This document shows positions 23,714 through 32,536 of a stretch of 64,000 bases of DNA, piece after piece (the first letter of the stretch is position 1; the number at the start of each line of letters is the position of its first letter). The notes beneath the pieces are model-generated. The model saw only the letters and a list, made by a program, of their open reading frames with translations, did no database searches and had not been told where the DNA came from. The position numbers were made by a program, and so were the translations under genes. The DNA comes from Shouchella patagoniensis (lineage in GTDB: Bacteria; Bacillota; Bacilli; Bacillales; Bacillaceae_D): the NCBI RefSeq assembly GCF_002019705.1, contig NZ_KV917377.1, positions 3,036,565 to 3,100,564 of the forward strand, in the 5' to 3' direction.

Positions 23714-26074
23714 ATGATAAAACGAAAACGAATTTGGTTCGTTGCAGTGATGCTCCTACTGTTGGTTACACTCCTTCCTGCACAAGCAATAGCTGAGGTA
23801 GCTGTTGATGATGAGGCGGAGTTTTTTACAGCGGATGAAAGAAACGCAATTGAATCAGAGGGATCTGGTACATATTTTAATTATTACGTGCAAACTTTAC
23901 CAACAGTAGGGAATCAAGACGTAAGTGAAGCGGGTAATTCTTTGATGGATGAGGTAGCTTCTCAAGGTTACGATTTTAGCATTTTTATTGTTGAAGATAC
24001 ATCGGATATTTATTTAAGCGTAACGAACGGTACCGAAGCCAATGAGTTAATTGAAGGTGATGAGAGTGCAATTATTGAGGAAGCATTTATTCCTGCTGCG
24101 GTAAATGGTCAAATGGGACAAGGTGTTACGGATCTGATAAACCATATTGAAAGCTTACAAACAAGCTCATCCGTGGCTGTTTACTGGCTCCTAGGAATTT
24201 TTGCAGGTGGTGCAGTTATCATTTTTGTCCTAGTGCTTGTATCAAAGAGTCGAGCGAAAAAGAAACGAGTTGAACAGGCAGAAGAGTTGAAAGGTCGGCA
24301 AAAACGCGTATTAGCAGATGTGCTCGAACCATATCACCAGGCGAATGAGCGAAGTGAGTTAAGTAGAGGGAAAACACAGCAGCAGTTTATTGATTTGCAG
24401 CAGGAGTTCTTCACACTTTTAACAAATGCTAAGGACCAAGAGCAAGAAATTGATCGTTGGGGCGATCAAGTGAGAGGCATAAAGAAAGATGAATTCATGA
24501 AAACACTGCGTCAATTCAATGAGAACGTTGACTCACAAGAAAAAGAGCTCGCAGATAAAACAGAGCGTTTGAAAGTGATGATTGAAGAGGAGATGAAAAC
24601 AGCCGCACTCATTAAGGAATTAGAGGTGCGTGTTAAAGATGTCCGAAAACATGTAGAAGAAGTGCAACAATCATCTGGTTTACCATTAGGTAAATTATTT
24701 CAAGATGTAGAAAACGCGGAAAAGATATTAGGTGAAGTTATAGCAGCAGAAGATGCGTTTGATTTCTTATCCGCTTCAGCATTAGTTGATGGTGGTAAAG
24801 ATGCGGTCCAATTAACCGAGATCCATGTCTCAATCATTAATACATTAATTGAGAAAAGTAAGTTGGTACATGCACAAGCAGACGAACAAGAAAATACAGT
24901 GAAACAGATTGTAGAAGATGAAGGGCTCATGTTGGTTGACGAAGATCCATATGCGTTACTTCAAGGAGCGCGAGATGCTTATCCAAAATTTGAACGGGTT
25001 TTGGCAGAAGGTGATGCGGCGCGAGGACAGCAACTTTTTGAGTCTATATCCCAAGCGATAAAGGAAGCAAAAACACGGGTAGAACTTCTTATTCAATACC
25101 GTGATCAAACGACTGAGTCTCATAAGAAGTTGATGAACGAATTACCAGGTTTCCAACAACTTGATGGAAGATTTAAGGTTGAATATGAAAAGTTACGTTC
25201 CGCATATGCGGTGATTCATTGGGATGGGTTAAGCGAGGCTTATGAAGAATTACAAGAAATCGCTACTGAAGTTGCTAGAAAACTTCCAACCATCTCTACA
25301 TTAATCGATTCAAATAAGCAGCAGTATAAGCAAGCTTACTCGGAGATGGAAGATGTACTTTCTCGTTTTGAAACAATGAATACATTGTTTAACAAGTGCT
25401 TTCATACGTACGAAACACTTGAGAAAAAGAAAAGCGATTTGAAAAAGAAGTTGAGCAGCTTGAGACAAGAACTTCAAGAGATTGAGAAAGAGGCTCGCCA
25501 ACAGTATCTTTCCATCAGAACAGCGGACTCCTCACAAGTGGAACGCTCTATCAAATCGGTAGAGCAGTTGATGAACAAATCCCCAATTGATTTGCAGGCA
25601 AGTGAAAAACAATTGCAAGAAACAAATCAAATGATTAATCGATTACGTGCGGAAATTGACCGTTTAATTAAAGACAAAAAGCAAATAGAACGAGAGTGGC
25701 AAGATGTAGCATCCTCTTACCAGCAGGTTGCTCGAAAATTGACACTAAGTTTCAGTGGCTCCTCTTTTAAACGAAGATTTGAATCTGCTGAAAAGAACGT
25801 TAAACAATATTTGCACGAAGGTGCATATGATCACGCAAGACAAGAAATCGATATTGCTCGTCGAGTCATTGATGAGATGCGCCAAGAGGAAAGAAGAATG
25901 GCACAAAGCGCTCAATCTGCTGCGACAAGGCACACGATTCGAAATGTTGGTAGAGGTGGAGGCTTTGGCTCTGGTGGTTCTTCACGTGGTGGCTCCCGCG
26001 GTGGAGGGAGTAGTTTTAAAGGCCGAGGCGGAGGAAGTAGTTTTAAAGGTAGAGGTGGCGGACGTAAGTTTTAG
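23714..26074 (+). CDS. TPM-domain membrane protein with long coiled coil and Gly/Arg-rich tail
   Basis: A 786-aa protein. Signal sequence at residues 7-27, then an extracellular TPM-type domain (about 30-150; DEAEFFTADERNAIESEGSG onward, DFSIFIVEDTSDIYLSVTNG), a membrane helix (about 157-178), and about 560 cytoplasmic residues of almost unbroken heptad-like coiled coil, similar in style to EzrA or septation-ring proteins. The C-terminus is GRGGGFGSGGSSRGGSRGGG followed by a repeated GGSSFKGRG. TPM proteins are often linked to PspA, and the gene converging on it here encodes PspA. Likely an envelope-stress or scaffold component; the precise role is unknown. RBS GGGGAGAGTGGAGAG precedes the ATG. 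Confidence 0.75.
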   Translation: MIKRKRIWFVAVMLLLLVTLLPAQAIAEVAVDDEAEFFTADERNAIESEGSGTYFNYYVQTLPTVGNQDVSEAGNSLMDEVASQGYDFSIFIVEDTSDIYLSVTNGTEANELIEGDESAIIEEAFIPAAVNGQMGQGVTDLINHIESLQTSSSVAVYWLLGIFAGGAVIIFVLVLVSKSRAKKKRVEQAEELKGRQKRVLADVLEPYHQANERSELSRGKTQQQFIDLQQEFFTLLTNAKDQEQEIDRWGDQVRGIKKDEFMKTLRQFNENVDSQEKELADKTERLKVMIEEEMKTAALIKELEVRVKDVRKHVEEVQQSSGLPLGKLFQDVENAEKILGEVIAAEDAFDFLSASALVDGGKDAVQLTEIHVSIINTLIEKSKLVHAQADEQENTVKQIVEDEGLMLVDEDPYALLQGARDAYPKFERVLAEGDAARGQQLFESISQAIKEAKTRVELLIQYRDQTTESHKKLMNELPGFQQLDGRFKVEYEKLRSAYAVIHWDGLSEAYEELQEIATEVARKLPTISTLIDSNKQQYKQAYSEMEDVLSRFETMNTLFNKCFHTYETLEKKKSDLKKKLSSLRQELQEIEKEARQQYLSIRTADSSQVERSIKSVEQLMNKSPIDLQASEKQLQETNQMINRLRAEIDRLIKDKKQIEREWQDVASSYQQVARKLTLSFSGSSFKRRFESAEKNVKQYLHEGAYDHARQEIDIARRVIDEMRQEERRMAQSAQSAATRHTIRNVGRGGGFGSGGSSRGGSRGGGSSFKGRGGGSSFKGRGGGRKF
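26003..26056 (+). repeat. Two tandem 27-bp repeats in the C-terminal tail of the TPM protein gene
   Basis: Units at 26003-26029 and 26030-26056 differ at only a few positions and each encode GGSSFKGRG. The number of units may vary between strains. Confidence 0.85.
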
Positions 26075-26091
26075 TCATAACTGAAAGTGGT

Positions 26092-26126
26092 GAAAGACGA
26101 CCTAAATCAAATGGGTCGTCTTTTCG
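26092..26126 (+). terminator. Intrinsic terminator after the TPM protein gene
   Basis: AAGACGACC pairs with GGGTCGTCTT (stem between about 26093 and 26122), followed by TT and a pyrimidine-rich tail. Confidence 0.75.
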
Positions 26127-26133
26127 TTCATAC

Positions 26134-26173
26134 CTAAAAACATCCTACCGTCCTCTGAAAGAATGGTAGGATA
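26134..26173 (-). terminator. Intrinsic terminator after pspA
   Basis: On the minus strand ATCCTACC (plus 26165-26172) pairs with GGTAGGAT (plus 26142-26149) followed by GTTTTTAGG. It lies just beyond the pspA stop. Confidence 0.75.
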
Positions 26174-26179
26174 ATGATG

Positions 26180-26857
26180 TTATTCGCTTTTTTGATTAAG
26201 TTTCGCTTTTAATGCTGCAAGCTCATCATCAACGCCACTGCTACGGTCAAGTGCTGCAAGCTCATCGTCTAGAGATTTGTTTGCACTACGCAATTCTCCG
26301 GACGCATCTGCTTCTGCTTCCTGACGCATGACTTTTTCTTCCATTCGGCTAAAACCGCCTTTTGCACCACTAGAGCCAATGGTAGACATGGATTCATTTA
26401 CTTTTGAACGAGCTTTTGCGCTTTCAGAACGAGCTTTCAACGAATCTTTTTTCATATTCATATCGCGAAATTCATCTTTCATTTCTCGTAATTTCTCTTT
26501 TAACTCCTCTGATAAACGAGCAGCCTCATCATGTGCTTCTTTAAGTGAGTCGCGTTGACTTTGTTGTTTGTTTTTGTCTTCCAATACGCGTCGAGCTAAA
26601 TCCTCGTCGCCTGATTCAAGTGCTTTCATTGCTTGTTCTTCTCGCTTGGCTACAAGTTCAGCTGATTCATCGTATTGTTTCTTTAGGAGTTTGTCATTTG
26701 CTAATTGTTTAGCAACAGCCGCTTCAACCTCCGCAATATCTTTTTCCATGTCTAAAATGTATTGATCCAACATTTTGCTAGGATCCTCTGCCTTATTAAG
26801 CATTGAATTTAATTCAGATGAGACAACGGTACGAACACGATTAAAAAATCGAAACAT
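26180..26857 (-). CDS. pspA: PspA/IM30 (LiaH-like) phage-shock protein
   Basis: A 225-aa, almost wholly alpha-helical peripheral membrane protein of the ESCRT-III-like PspA family, which forms rings that protect damaged membranes. N-terminal amphipathic segment MFRFFNRVRTVVSSELNSML, then NKAEDPSKMLDQYILDMEKD (the family signature), long coiled coil (25-185) and a short variable tail with GVDDELAALKAKL. Length is standard. Good GGAGG on the minus strand. It ends opposite the TPM/coiled-coil gene, a partner type that recurs with PspA. No lia-type two-component genes are adjacent. Confidence 0.93.
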   Translation of the reverse strand: MFRFFNRVRTVVSSELNSMLNKAEDPSKMLDQYILDMEKDIAEVEAAVAKQLANDKLLKKQYDESAELVAKREEQAMKALESGDEDLARRVLEDKNKQQSQRDSLKEAHDEAARLSEELKEKLREMKDEFRDMNMKKDSLKARSESAKARSKVNESMSTIGSSGAKGGFSRMEEKVMRQEAEADASGELRSANKSLDDELAALDRSSGVDDELAALKAKLNQKSE

Positions 26858-27011
26858 AATCTTTTCCTCCCCAATTTACATGCATTATTTAACGATACCA
26901 TATTGTAAAACTGATTGTTATACTTACGAACCAAAATGAGAAAAGGTTTCTAATTATTTCTTTCATCGACTCGTGTTATGCTAAATATAGAGAAACCGAT
27001 GGAGGGACATA

Positions 27012-27545
27012 ATGATGAAAAAGCGAATTGCAATAGATATGGATGAAGTGATGGCTGATTTTAATAAAAAACATCTAACATTGTTTAATGCGGATTATGG
27101 AGAGCAGCTGACAATTGAAGATTTACATGGGAAGAAACTACGTGAATTACGACCAGAACTAGAAAAAGAAATTAGGAGTTACATGAAGGATCCAACTTAC
27201 TTTAGGGATCTTGAAGTAATGAAAGATAGCCAGGAAGTAATACAAGAATTAAGCGAGAGGTATGAAGTTTATATTGCAACTGCGGCTATGCACTTTCCAA
27301 CTTCTTTTACTGCTAAATATGAGTGGTTGCAAGAACATTTCCCATTTTTAAATGATCAACATTTTGTTTTTTGTGGTGATAAAAGTGTGATAAAAGCTGA
27401 CTATTTAATTGATGATAATTTATGGCAACTAGAACGGTTTACAGGAGAAGGGCTGTTATATACGGCCCCTCATAATATTCAAGCAACCGGTTATACGCGT
27501 GTGAACAATTGGCAGGATGTAAGAGCTTATTTTCTGGAGAAATAA
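27012..27545 (+). CDS. 5'(3')-deoxyribonucleotidase, NT5C/YqfW-like HAD phosphatase
   Basis: A 177-aa HAD-superfamily enzyme. Motif I is IAIDMDEVMADF (nucleophile and acid Asp, residues 7-18); motif II Thr lies in YIATAAM (about 89-95); motif III Lys is in KYEWLQEHFPF; motif IV is DYLIDDNLWQLE (DD). This arrangement is that of the 5'-nucleotidase C family, which removes phosphate from deoxynucleoside monophosphates. GGAGGG precedes two tandem ATGs. It may be cotranscribed with the interrupted nucleotidyltransferase gene 21 bases downstream. Confidence 0.88.
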   Translation: MMKKRIAIDMDEVMADFNKKHLTLFNADYGEQLTIEDLHGKKLRELRPELEKEIRSYMKDPTYFRDLEVMKDSQEVIQELSERYEVYIATAAMHFPTSFTAKYEWLQEHFPFLNDQHFVFCGDKSVIKADYLIDDNLWQLERFTGEGLLYTAPHNIQATGYTRVNNWQDVRAYFLEK

Positions 27546-27566
27546 CTATATACAAGGGGCGAAGGT

Positions 27567-28352
27567 ATGGAAGAAGCGATTAAAAAAGAGTTAAAAGCAA
27601 TTGAGCATCATTACCATGTTAAAATCATTTATGCTTGTGAGTCAGGCAGTAGGGCATGGGGCTTCCCATCTGTGGATAGTGACTACGATGTTCGCTTCAT
27701 TTATTTCCATAAGCCAGAACATTATTTATCGATTGACCCAATAGGTATTGGCAAAAACCGCGATGTAATTGCAGTGCCAATAAACAAAGATCTTGATATT
27801 TCTGGTTGGGATTTTACGAAAGCGGCGAAATTGTTAAGAAAATCAAACCCACCCTTACTTGAATGGCTTCAATCAGATATTGTTTATTATGAATTTAGCT
27901 CAGTAGCAGCATAGTTACGAAATATAAAGGCAGAGATGGTATCACCAAAGTCTTGTATTCACCATTACTTAAATATGGCAAACAATAATTATCGTGAGTA
28001 TTTGCAAGGAGAGGTCGTTCGAATAAAAAAACACTTTTATGTGCTTCGACCTATTTTAGCAGCGACATGGATGATGAGGTATAATACATTTCCACCTCTC
28101 TCATTTCAAACGCTGGTCAATCAGCTTATTCCAAAAGGCGAGTTAAGGCAACAAATTAATCAGTTACTGGAGGGGAAAATGAGTGGGATGGAACTAGATT
28201 TGGAGAAAAGGATTTCCGTATTTCATACCTACTTTGATGAGGCGTTTGAAGAATTAGAGAAATATGCACATTCGGTCGATGAAAAGAAAGTAGACTCGAC
28301 AGAGAAACTTAATTGTATGTTTCGAAGTGCTTTAAAAGAAGTATGGAATTAA
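27567..28352 (+). pseudogene. ycgL: YcgL-type nucleotidyltransferase (RlaP family) interrupted by an in-frame UAG
   Basis: One continuous frame from 27567 to 28352 is broken by a single TAG at 27912-27914. The first part has the nucleotidyltransferase signature IIYACESGSRAWGFPSVDSD with YDVRFIY (GS plus two Asp metal ligands) and LLEWLQSDIVYYE. After the stop the frame goes on as LRNIKAEMVSPKSCIHHYLN then MANNNYREYLQG and LRPILAATWM, matching the C-terminal half of YcgL (about 260 aa in total). The change is consistent with CAG-to-TAG. Unless suppressed, only a 115-aa nucleotidyltransferase domain would be made; its active-site residues are all present in that part. Confidence 0.82.
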
Positions 28353-28360
28353 ATAAATTA

Positions 28361-28398
28361 AAGGAGGCTGTGTTAGACAGACACAGCCTCCTTTTTTT
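28361..28398. terminator. Strong terminator between ycgL and ferredoxin genes
   Basis: AAGGAGGCTGTGT pairs perfectly with ACACAGCCTCCTT around a TAGACAG-type loop, followed by a T-run; convergent genes flank it. Confidence 0.92.
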
Positions 28399-28399
28399 A

Positions 28400-28723
28400 T
28401 CATTCTTCCGGTCGTTTTCCTGGATCCATTTGTTCACTTGTAGCAGTGCGCAACGGTTTTACTTTTAGATCATTCGTTACACGGATTTGACATGACAAGC
28501 GCATGTTGTCGTCTTCAATTCCTTTCTTTTCCCGGGCGCCAGCTTCAGCTTCACCAATCGGTCCTGCATCCCCATCGATGACTTCGCACAGGCAGGTTGT
28601 GCAACGAGCATTTCCGCCACAACGGTGAAGAATGTCTACTCCGTTGTCTTCAAGAGCAAGTACGAGTTTTTTTCCACTTTCAACTGTAAATGAATGATAA
28701 CCTTCAGCGTGAATCGTAGGCAT
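28400..28723 (-). CDS. 2Fe-2S ferredoxin
   Basis: A 107-aa soluble electron carrier. Iron-sulphur ligands are visible as the C-x5-C-x2-C cluster in HRCGGNARCTTCLCEV (about residues 35-50) and the last Cys in MRLSCQIRV. The spacing is that of plant/vertebrate-type 2Fe-2S ferredoxins used by oxygenases and reductases. Partner enzymes are not encoded next to it. Good GGGGAG on the minus strand before the ATG. Confidence 0.9.
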   Translation of the reverse strand: MPTIHAEGYHSFTVESGKKLVLALEDNGVDILHRCGGNARCTTCLCEVIDGDAGPIGEAEAGAREKKGIEDDNMRLSCQIRVTNDLKVKPLRTATSEQMDPGKRPEE

Positions 28724-28799
28724 AGTTCATAAACTCCCCTTTATGAATCAATTATGTATCTGCTTTAAGTTTAGCATGAATTGTTTTCTACTGGAAAAA

Positions 28800-28832
28800 T
28801 AAAAAGAACAACATTTATATGCTGTTCTTTAT
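28800..28832 (-). terminator. Intrinsic terminator after the 62-aa gene
   Basis: AAAGAACA and TGTTCTTT (plus strand 28803-28830) form a stem; on the minus strand it is followed by TTATTTTTCC. Confidence 0.65.
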
Positions 28833-28855
28833 GTATAGAATTCGTTCTATCATAG

Positions 28856-29044
28856 TTATTCTAAACCATAGTGAACGAGGAGTTGGGTCTCCAAATGTTC
28901 TGCCTGATCAAAACTAAGGCTGCTTCGTTTGCTTCTTACATAATCTTCAATTGCGCGTAGATAGGCAGATAGCTCGCTAGTCGCGGTTGGTAGAAACCTC
29001 TCTGCTCTCTTTTCAACAGCTTTTATATCTTCTTGTGAATACAC
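28856..29044 (-). CDS. Small hypothetical protein (62 aa)
   Basis: A short, charged, mostly helical protein (MYSQEDIKAVEKRAERFLPT ... SLSFDQAEHLETQLLVHYGL). It has a purine-rich GGGGGCGACTGCC upstream of its ATG and its own downstream hairpin, which argue that it is a real gene. I do not recognise the family and no motif points to a function. Confidence 0.55.
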   Translation of the reverse strand: MYSQEDIKAVEKRAERFLPTATSELSAYLRAIEDYVRSKRSSLSFDQAEHLETQLLVHYGLE

Positions 29045-29167
29045 GGCAGTCGCCCCCTAATTACGTTTTTCTTTTAATTAAGTGTACTGAAAAAATTCTC
29101 CCATATCTATTAAAGATTTGATAAAGAGTTAGTGAAACTGTCTTAACAAATAGGAATTAGTGTGGGA

Positions 29168-29243
29168 ATTACCATGATTTGGTTTTGTTTGGTAATAGAA
29201 TTTGACCATTTATTGACTACCGCTCCTTAAAAGGGGTGGTGGT
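29168..29243 (+). other. Structured leader region upstream of glutaminase
   Basis: The 296-base gap before glsA holds two inverted repeats: ATTACCA (29168-29174) with TGGTAAT (29190-29196), and ACCGCTCC (29219-29226) with GGGGTGGT (29233-29240, G-U pairs included) followed by a GTTTGTTTTCGTTTC tract that looks like an intrinsic terminator. No plus-strand gene lies upstream to end here, so the second hairpin may be an attenuator or a protein-binding leader. No known riboswitch was recognised. Confidence 0.4.
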
Positions 29244-29340
29244 TTGTTTTCGTTTCAAAAAGGAAATGGAAAGGGGGAGTATTGTGCATACTCTATAAGA
29301 GAAGATTACACTCAAACGGGGATTTAAGAGGAGGTTGCTT

Positions 29341-30270
29341 ATGTTATGTCGGTCTAGTGATGAACTTCAGCTCTTGGTTAATCAAGCGAAGGATGTAACG
29401 GGCCAAGGAAGTGTAGCTGATTACATACCTGCTTTGGCGCATGCAGAGCAAGAAAAAGTTTCAGTCGCTCTTTATTATCCGGATGGAAGATTGTTTTCTG
29501 CAGGTGATACGCAAGAGAACTTTACACTACAAAGCATTTCGAAGGTTCTTTCCCTTGCTTTGGCATTAATTGATAAAGGGGAGGAGCATGTTTTTAATTG
29601 GGTAGGAAAGGAACCGACTGGTGACCCTTTTAATTCCATTGCAAAGTTAGAGACAAATAGCCCTTCTAAGCCGTTAAATCCAATGATTAATGCTGGTGCA
29701 CTCGCGGTTACGCATATGATTGAAGGAGCATCTGTTGGAGAGAGGTTGGAACGTCTGCTTGAGTTTATCCGTTGTTTGGCAAATAACGAAAAGATTGCCT
29801 ATAACGAGGAAATTGCCAAATCGGAATATGAAACAGCGGACTTAAATCGCTCACTTGCATTTTATATGAAACAGCATGGCGTTATTAATGAAGGGGTAGA
29901 AGAATTAATGGATCTTTACACAAAACAATGTGCGATTGAGATGAATTGTATGGATTTAGCACGAATTGGGTGTGTATTCGCGATGGACGGTCGTGATCCA
30001 GAAACAGATGAACAGCTTTTACCAATTGATGTTGCGCGTATTTGTAAAACATTCATGGTGACGTGTGGGATGTATAATGCTTCAGGAGAGTTTGCGATTA
30101 ACGTGGGAATTCCTGCGAAAAGTGGCGTTTCGGGTGGGATAATGGGATCCATTCCAAAGAAGTGTGGTATTGGTATTTATGGACCATCATTAGATGACAA
30201 AGGAAATTCAATTGCTGGAATGAAATTGCTTGAGATGATGTCAAAACAGTACTCGTTAAGTATGTTTTAA
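29341..30270 (+). CDS. glsA: Glutaminase
   Basis: Hydrolyses L-glutamine to glutamate and ammonia. The 309-aa product has the serine-dependent beta-lactamase-like fold with catalytic SxxK in FTLQSISKVLSLALAL (about residues 60-75), EPTGDPFNSI, PMINAGALAVTHMI and the closing AKSGVSGGIMG. Length is normal for bacterial GlsA/YbgJ. The ATG at 29341 sits 6 bases after AGGAGG; the in-frame TTG at 29335 lies directly against the Shine-Dalgarno sequence and is unlikely. Single gene with its own terminator. Confidence 0.93.
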   Translation: MLCRSSDELQLLVNQAKDVTGQGSVADYIPALAHAEQEKVSVALYYPDGRLFSAGDTQENFTLQSISKVLSLALALIDKGEEHVFNWVGKEPTGDPFNSIAKLETNSPSKPLNPMINAGALAVTHMIEGASVGERLERLLEFIRCLANNEKIAYNEEIAKSEYETADLNRSLAFYMKQHGVINEGVEELMDLYTKQCAIEMNCMDLARIGCVFAMDGRDPETDEQLLPIDVARICKTFMVTCGMYNASGEFAINVGIPAKSGVSGGIMGSIPKKCGIGIYGPSLDDKGNSIAGMKLLEMMSKQYSLSMF

Positions 30271-30282
30271 TGATATGAGGGT

Positions 30283-30313
30283 AGCAGGAAGTGAGTATGA
30301 TTCCTGCTTTTTC
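30283..30313 (+). terminator. Intrinsic terminator after glsA
   Basis: AGCAGGAA (30283-30290) pairs with TTCCTGCT (30301-30308), then TTTT. Confidence 0.8.
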
Positions 30314-30377
30314 ATGTTTCACTCTGGTCCTACCTAACGTATAATCAATAGGCGATGTATAAGGAGCAGAGTAACGT

Positions 30378-32519
30378 ATGTCTAAAATCGAAAAAACGAT
30401 AAATGCAATTAAATTAGAAGTCTTGGAAAGAAAAAACAAACGTATGACAGTTAAGTTACGTACATTTTTAATGCGCATGGGATATAAACGACGCACGCCT
30501 CAACTAGTTGCCAAAGTAGATCAACAGCTAAGTCGCGCTGGCTTGATTGCTTATACTACAAAACGAAATAAACAATGGCATGAATTAAAAATGGAAGAAT
30601 GGGTGACTTTTGCTGGCAAGGAAACAAGGAAAGAGCAAAATGACAAGTTTATTAGGTATGTAGTGGTGAGAGAAGGCAACAATCCCATTTCATTGTTTGC
30701 TCATCAAGAAGATGCGATTGATGCATTAAATAAAGCTGTGCATAAACGATTTGCTGGTATCATTGCGATTCCAACAGGTGGAGGAAAAACAATGACAGCT
30801 GTCAGGTGGCTTCTCTCTTTTGCAGTTAAAAGGAAGAAAAAAGTACTGTGGCTCGCACATCGTCATGAACTACTTGAGCAAGCGTTCTATGCATTTAAGC
30901 AGCAGGCTTATCGTGAACAACTGAATGGACGCAACGCTTTCCAATGCCGGGTTGTTTCTGGACATGTGGATCATGGTCATGCACTCGGAGTAAGTCCGTT
31001 AGATGATGTCGTTATTGCAAGCAAAGATAGCTTAAACAGTGGAATCGACCGTTTTCTATTAAATTGGTTAAATGAAGACGAAGAAGTAGTAATTGTTATT
31101 GATGAAGCTCATCATGCGACCGCAAGAACGTATAAACATATTATTGATGCAATGAAATTATATAGTCGTCCAATACTGTTAGGCTTAACAGCAACACCGT
31201 TCCGTACAGTTGAGACAGAGCAAGGGCTGTTAAAGAAACTATTCAGGGATGATATCGTTTATCAAATTGATCTCAGAACTCTAATTGCTAGAGGAATATT
31301 AGCAAAACCAATTTTTAAAGAGTTACAAACAAAGCTTGATCAAGCTGCAGGTTTAACAACTCAGGAGCTGCAAAGCATTAAATCATTGGACATCTTGCCT
31401 GATCATATCGCGAAGCATCTTGCAGATAATAGCAGGCGAAATCAACTTATTGTAGACGAATACGCAATGAATGACACTCGATACGGTAAAACCCTCGTCT
31501 TTGCAATCAATCGAAATCATGCAGTGATTTTAAATGAACTTTTCCAAAGAAGGGGCTTTCGGACGGACTATATCATCTCTAAGAGTGGAAAAACAAATGA
31601 AGAGAATCGCGGACGAATTGGCTCATTTAAGAGAGGGGAACTTGATGTCTTAATCAATGTAAATATGCTTACGGAAGGGACCGACTTACCCGATGTAAAA
31701 ACCGTTTTCTTAACACGTCCGACCACCTCGCGAATCTTAATGACGCAAATGATTGGCAGGGCACTACGCGGTGGCGAAGCTGGAGGAACGAATCAAGCCT
31801 ATATTGTGACATTTACTGATGACTGGAAAGAGACGATTGCTTGGGTCAATCCACGAAAGTTATATAAAGATGAGGCTGCGGATACAGTCAAAACGACGAG
31901 TCGAAAAAATCTTAATAACAAGAGTTTAATTTCAATGCGGAGGAGTGAACAAGCCTTGTATGGAGTGGGAACTGCTCAACAAGAGTCTTTAGTGGAACGC
32001 ATTCCATTTTTTCAGACTGTCCCGACTGGAATTTATTCTTTTTCTGACCCTGCGATGAATGAACGGAGTATAGATATTCTTGTTTATGACCAATTGGAAG
32101 AGAGTTATAAAGACTTTGTAGCAGCTCTTCCTACCCTCGCTTTATTAGGTGAACAAGAAGCAATTAGACAAGCAGAGAACATCCAATTTAAAAACAGTAA
32201 AGGTCACCTTGGATATAATCGAGCAGATTTAGTTAAGTTGCTTCATTACTATCAAGCAACTGCAGATAAACCATCTCTGCTCTTATTTGAGGATAGAGAG
32301 AAGTTGAACCTTCAGGAAGTTGCTGAAGAGATTTATAGACAAGAACTTGGTGGAGAAAAGAAAAAAGCATATATTGACCAACTATGGAATGAAGAAACCA
32401 ATTTCTATGCAGTCTATTTTGGCTTTAATAAGCTCCATTTTCGAAAAAGGTTAGAAACGGAATTGTTACGGATTGAAGAGCCAGGGCTATATGACGAAGG
32501 TTGGAAAAGGCGCAAGTAA
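30378..32519 (+). CDS. Stand-alone SF2 DEAH-box helicase (SSL2/ResIII type)
   Basis: A 713-aa ATP-dependent helicase. An N-terminal basic, winged-helix-like part (1-90) precedes the motor: SLFAHQEDAID (Q-motif region), Walker A AIPTGGGKTMTA (about 130-141), Ia WLAHRHELLEQ, DEAH box VIVIDEAHHA (about 240), motif III LGLTATPFR, motif V NMLTEGTDLPDVK and motif VI LMTQMIGRALRGG. A C-terminal 200-residue region has no recognised domain. Restriction enzymes, DNA repair factors and some phage-defence systems use this motor, but no nuclease or methylase gene is adjacent, so its task is unknown. Start supported by AAGGAGCAGAG. Confidence 0.85.
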   Translation: MSKIEKTINAIKLEVLERKNKRMTVKLRTFLMRMGYKRRTPQLVAKVDQQLSRAGLIAYTTKRNKQWHELKMEEWVTFAGKETRKEQNDKFIRYVVVREGNNPISLFAHQEDAIDALNKAVHKRFAGIIAIPTGGGKTMTAVRWLLSFAVKRKKKVLWLAHRHELLEQAFYAFKQQAYREQLNGRNAFQCRVVSGHVDHGHALGVSPLDDVVIASKDSLNSGIDRFLLNWLNEDEEVVIVIDEAHHATARTYKHIIDAMKLYSRPILLGLTATPFRTVETEQGLLKKLFRDDIVYQIDLRTLIARGILAKPIFKELQTKLDQAAGLTTQELQSIKSLDILPDHIAKHLADNSRRNQLIVDEYAMNDTRYGKTLVFAINRNHAVILNELFQRRGFRTDYIISKSGKTNEENRGRIGSFKRGELDVLINVNMLTEGTDLPDVKTVFLTRPTTSRILMTQMIGRALRGGEAGGTNQAYIVTFTDDWKETIAWVNPRKLYKDEAADTVKTTSRKNLNNKSLISMRRSEQALYGVGTAQQESLVERIPFFQTVPTGIYSFSDPAMNERSIDILVYDQLEESYKDFVAALPTLALLGEQEAIRQAENIQFKNSKGHLGYNRADLVKLLHYYQATADKPSLLLFEDREKLNLQEVAEEIYRQELGGEKKKAYIDQLWNEETNFYAVYFGFNKLHFRKRLETELLRIEEPGLYDEGWKRRK

Positions 32520-32536
32520 CTGGGCGCCTTTTTTTA
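32504..32536. terminator. Terminator between the helicase and the APH-like gene
   Basis: AAAAGGCGC (from 32505) pairs with GCGCCTTTT (from 32524); it overlaps the end of the helicase gene and also lies at the 3' end of the minus-strand gene. Confidence 0.75.

Noticed and set aside
27912-27914. UAG recoding (pyrrolysine) in the YcgL gene
   Set aside because: Pyrrolysine use is restricted to lineages with pylTSBCD; nothing here suggests it. Position is not one where the family needs a special residue.
30378-32519. Assignment of the helicase to the Yee-type (YeeABC) defence system
   Set aside because: No methyltransferase-like or GIY-YIG-like partner lies nearby; the motor alone is not enough to support it.
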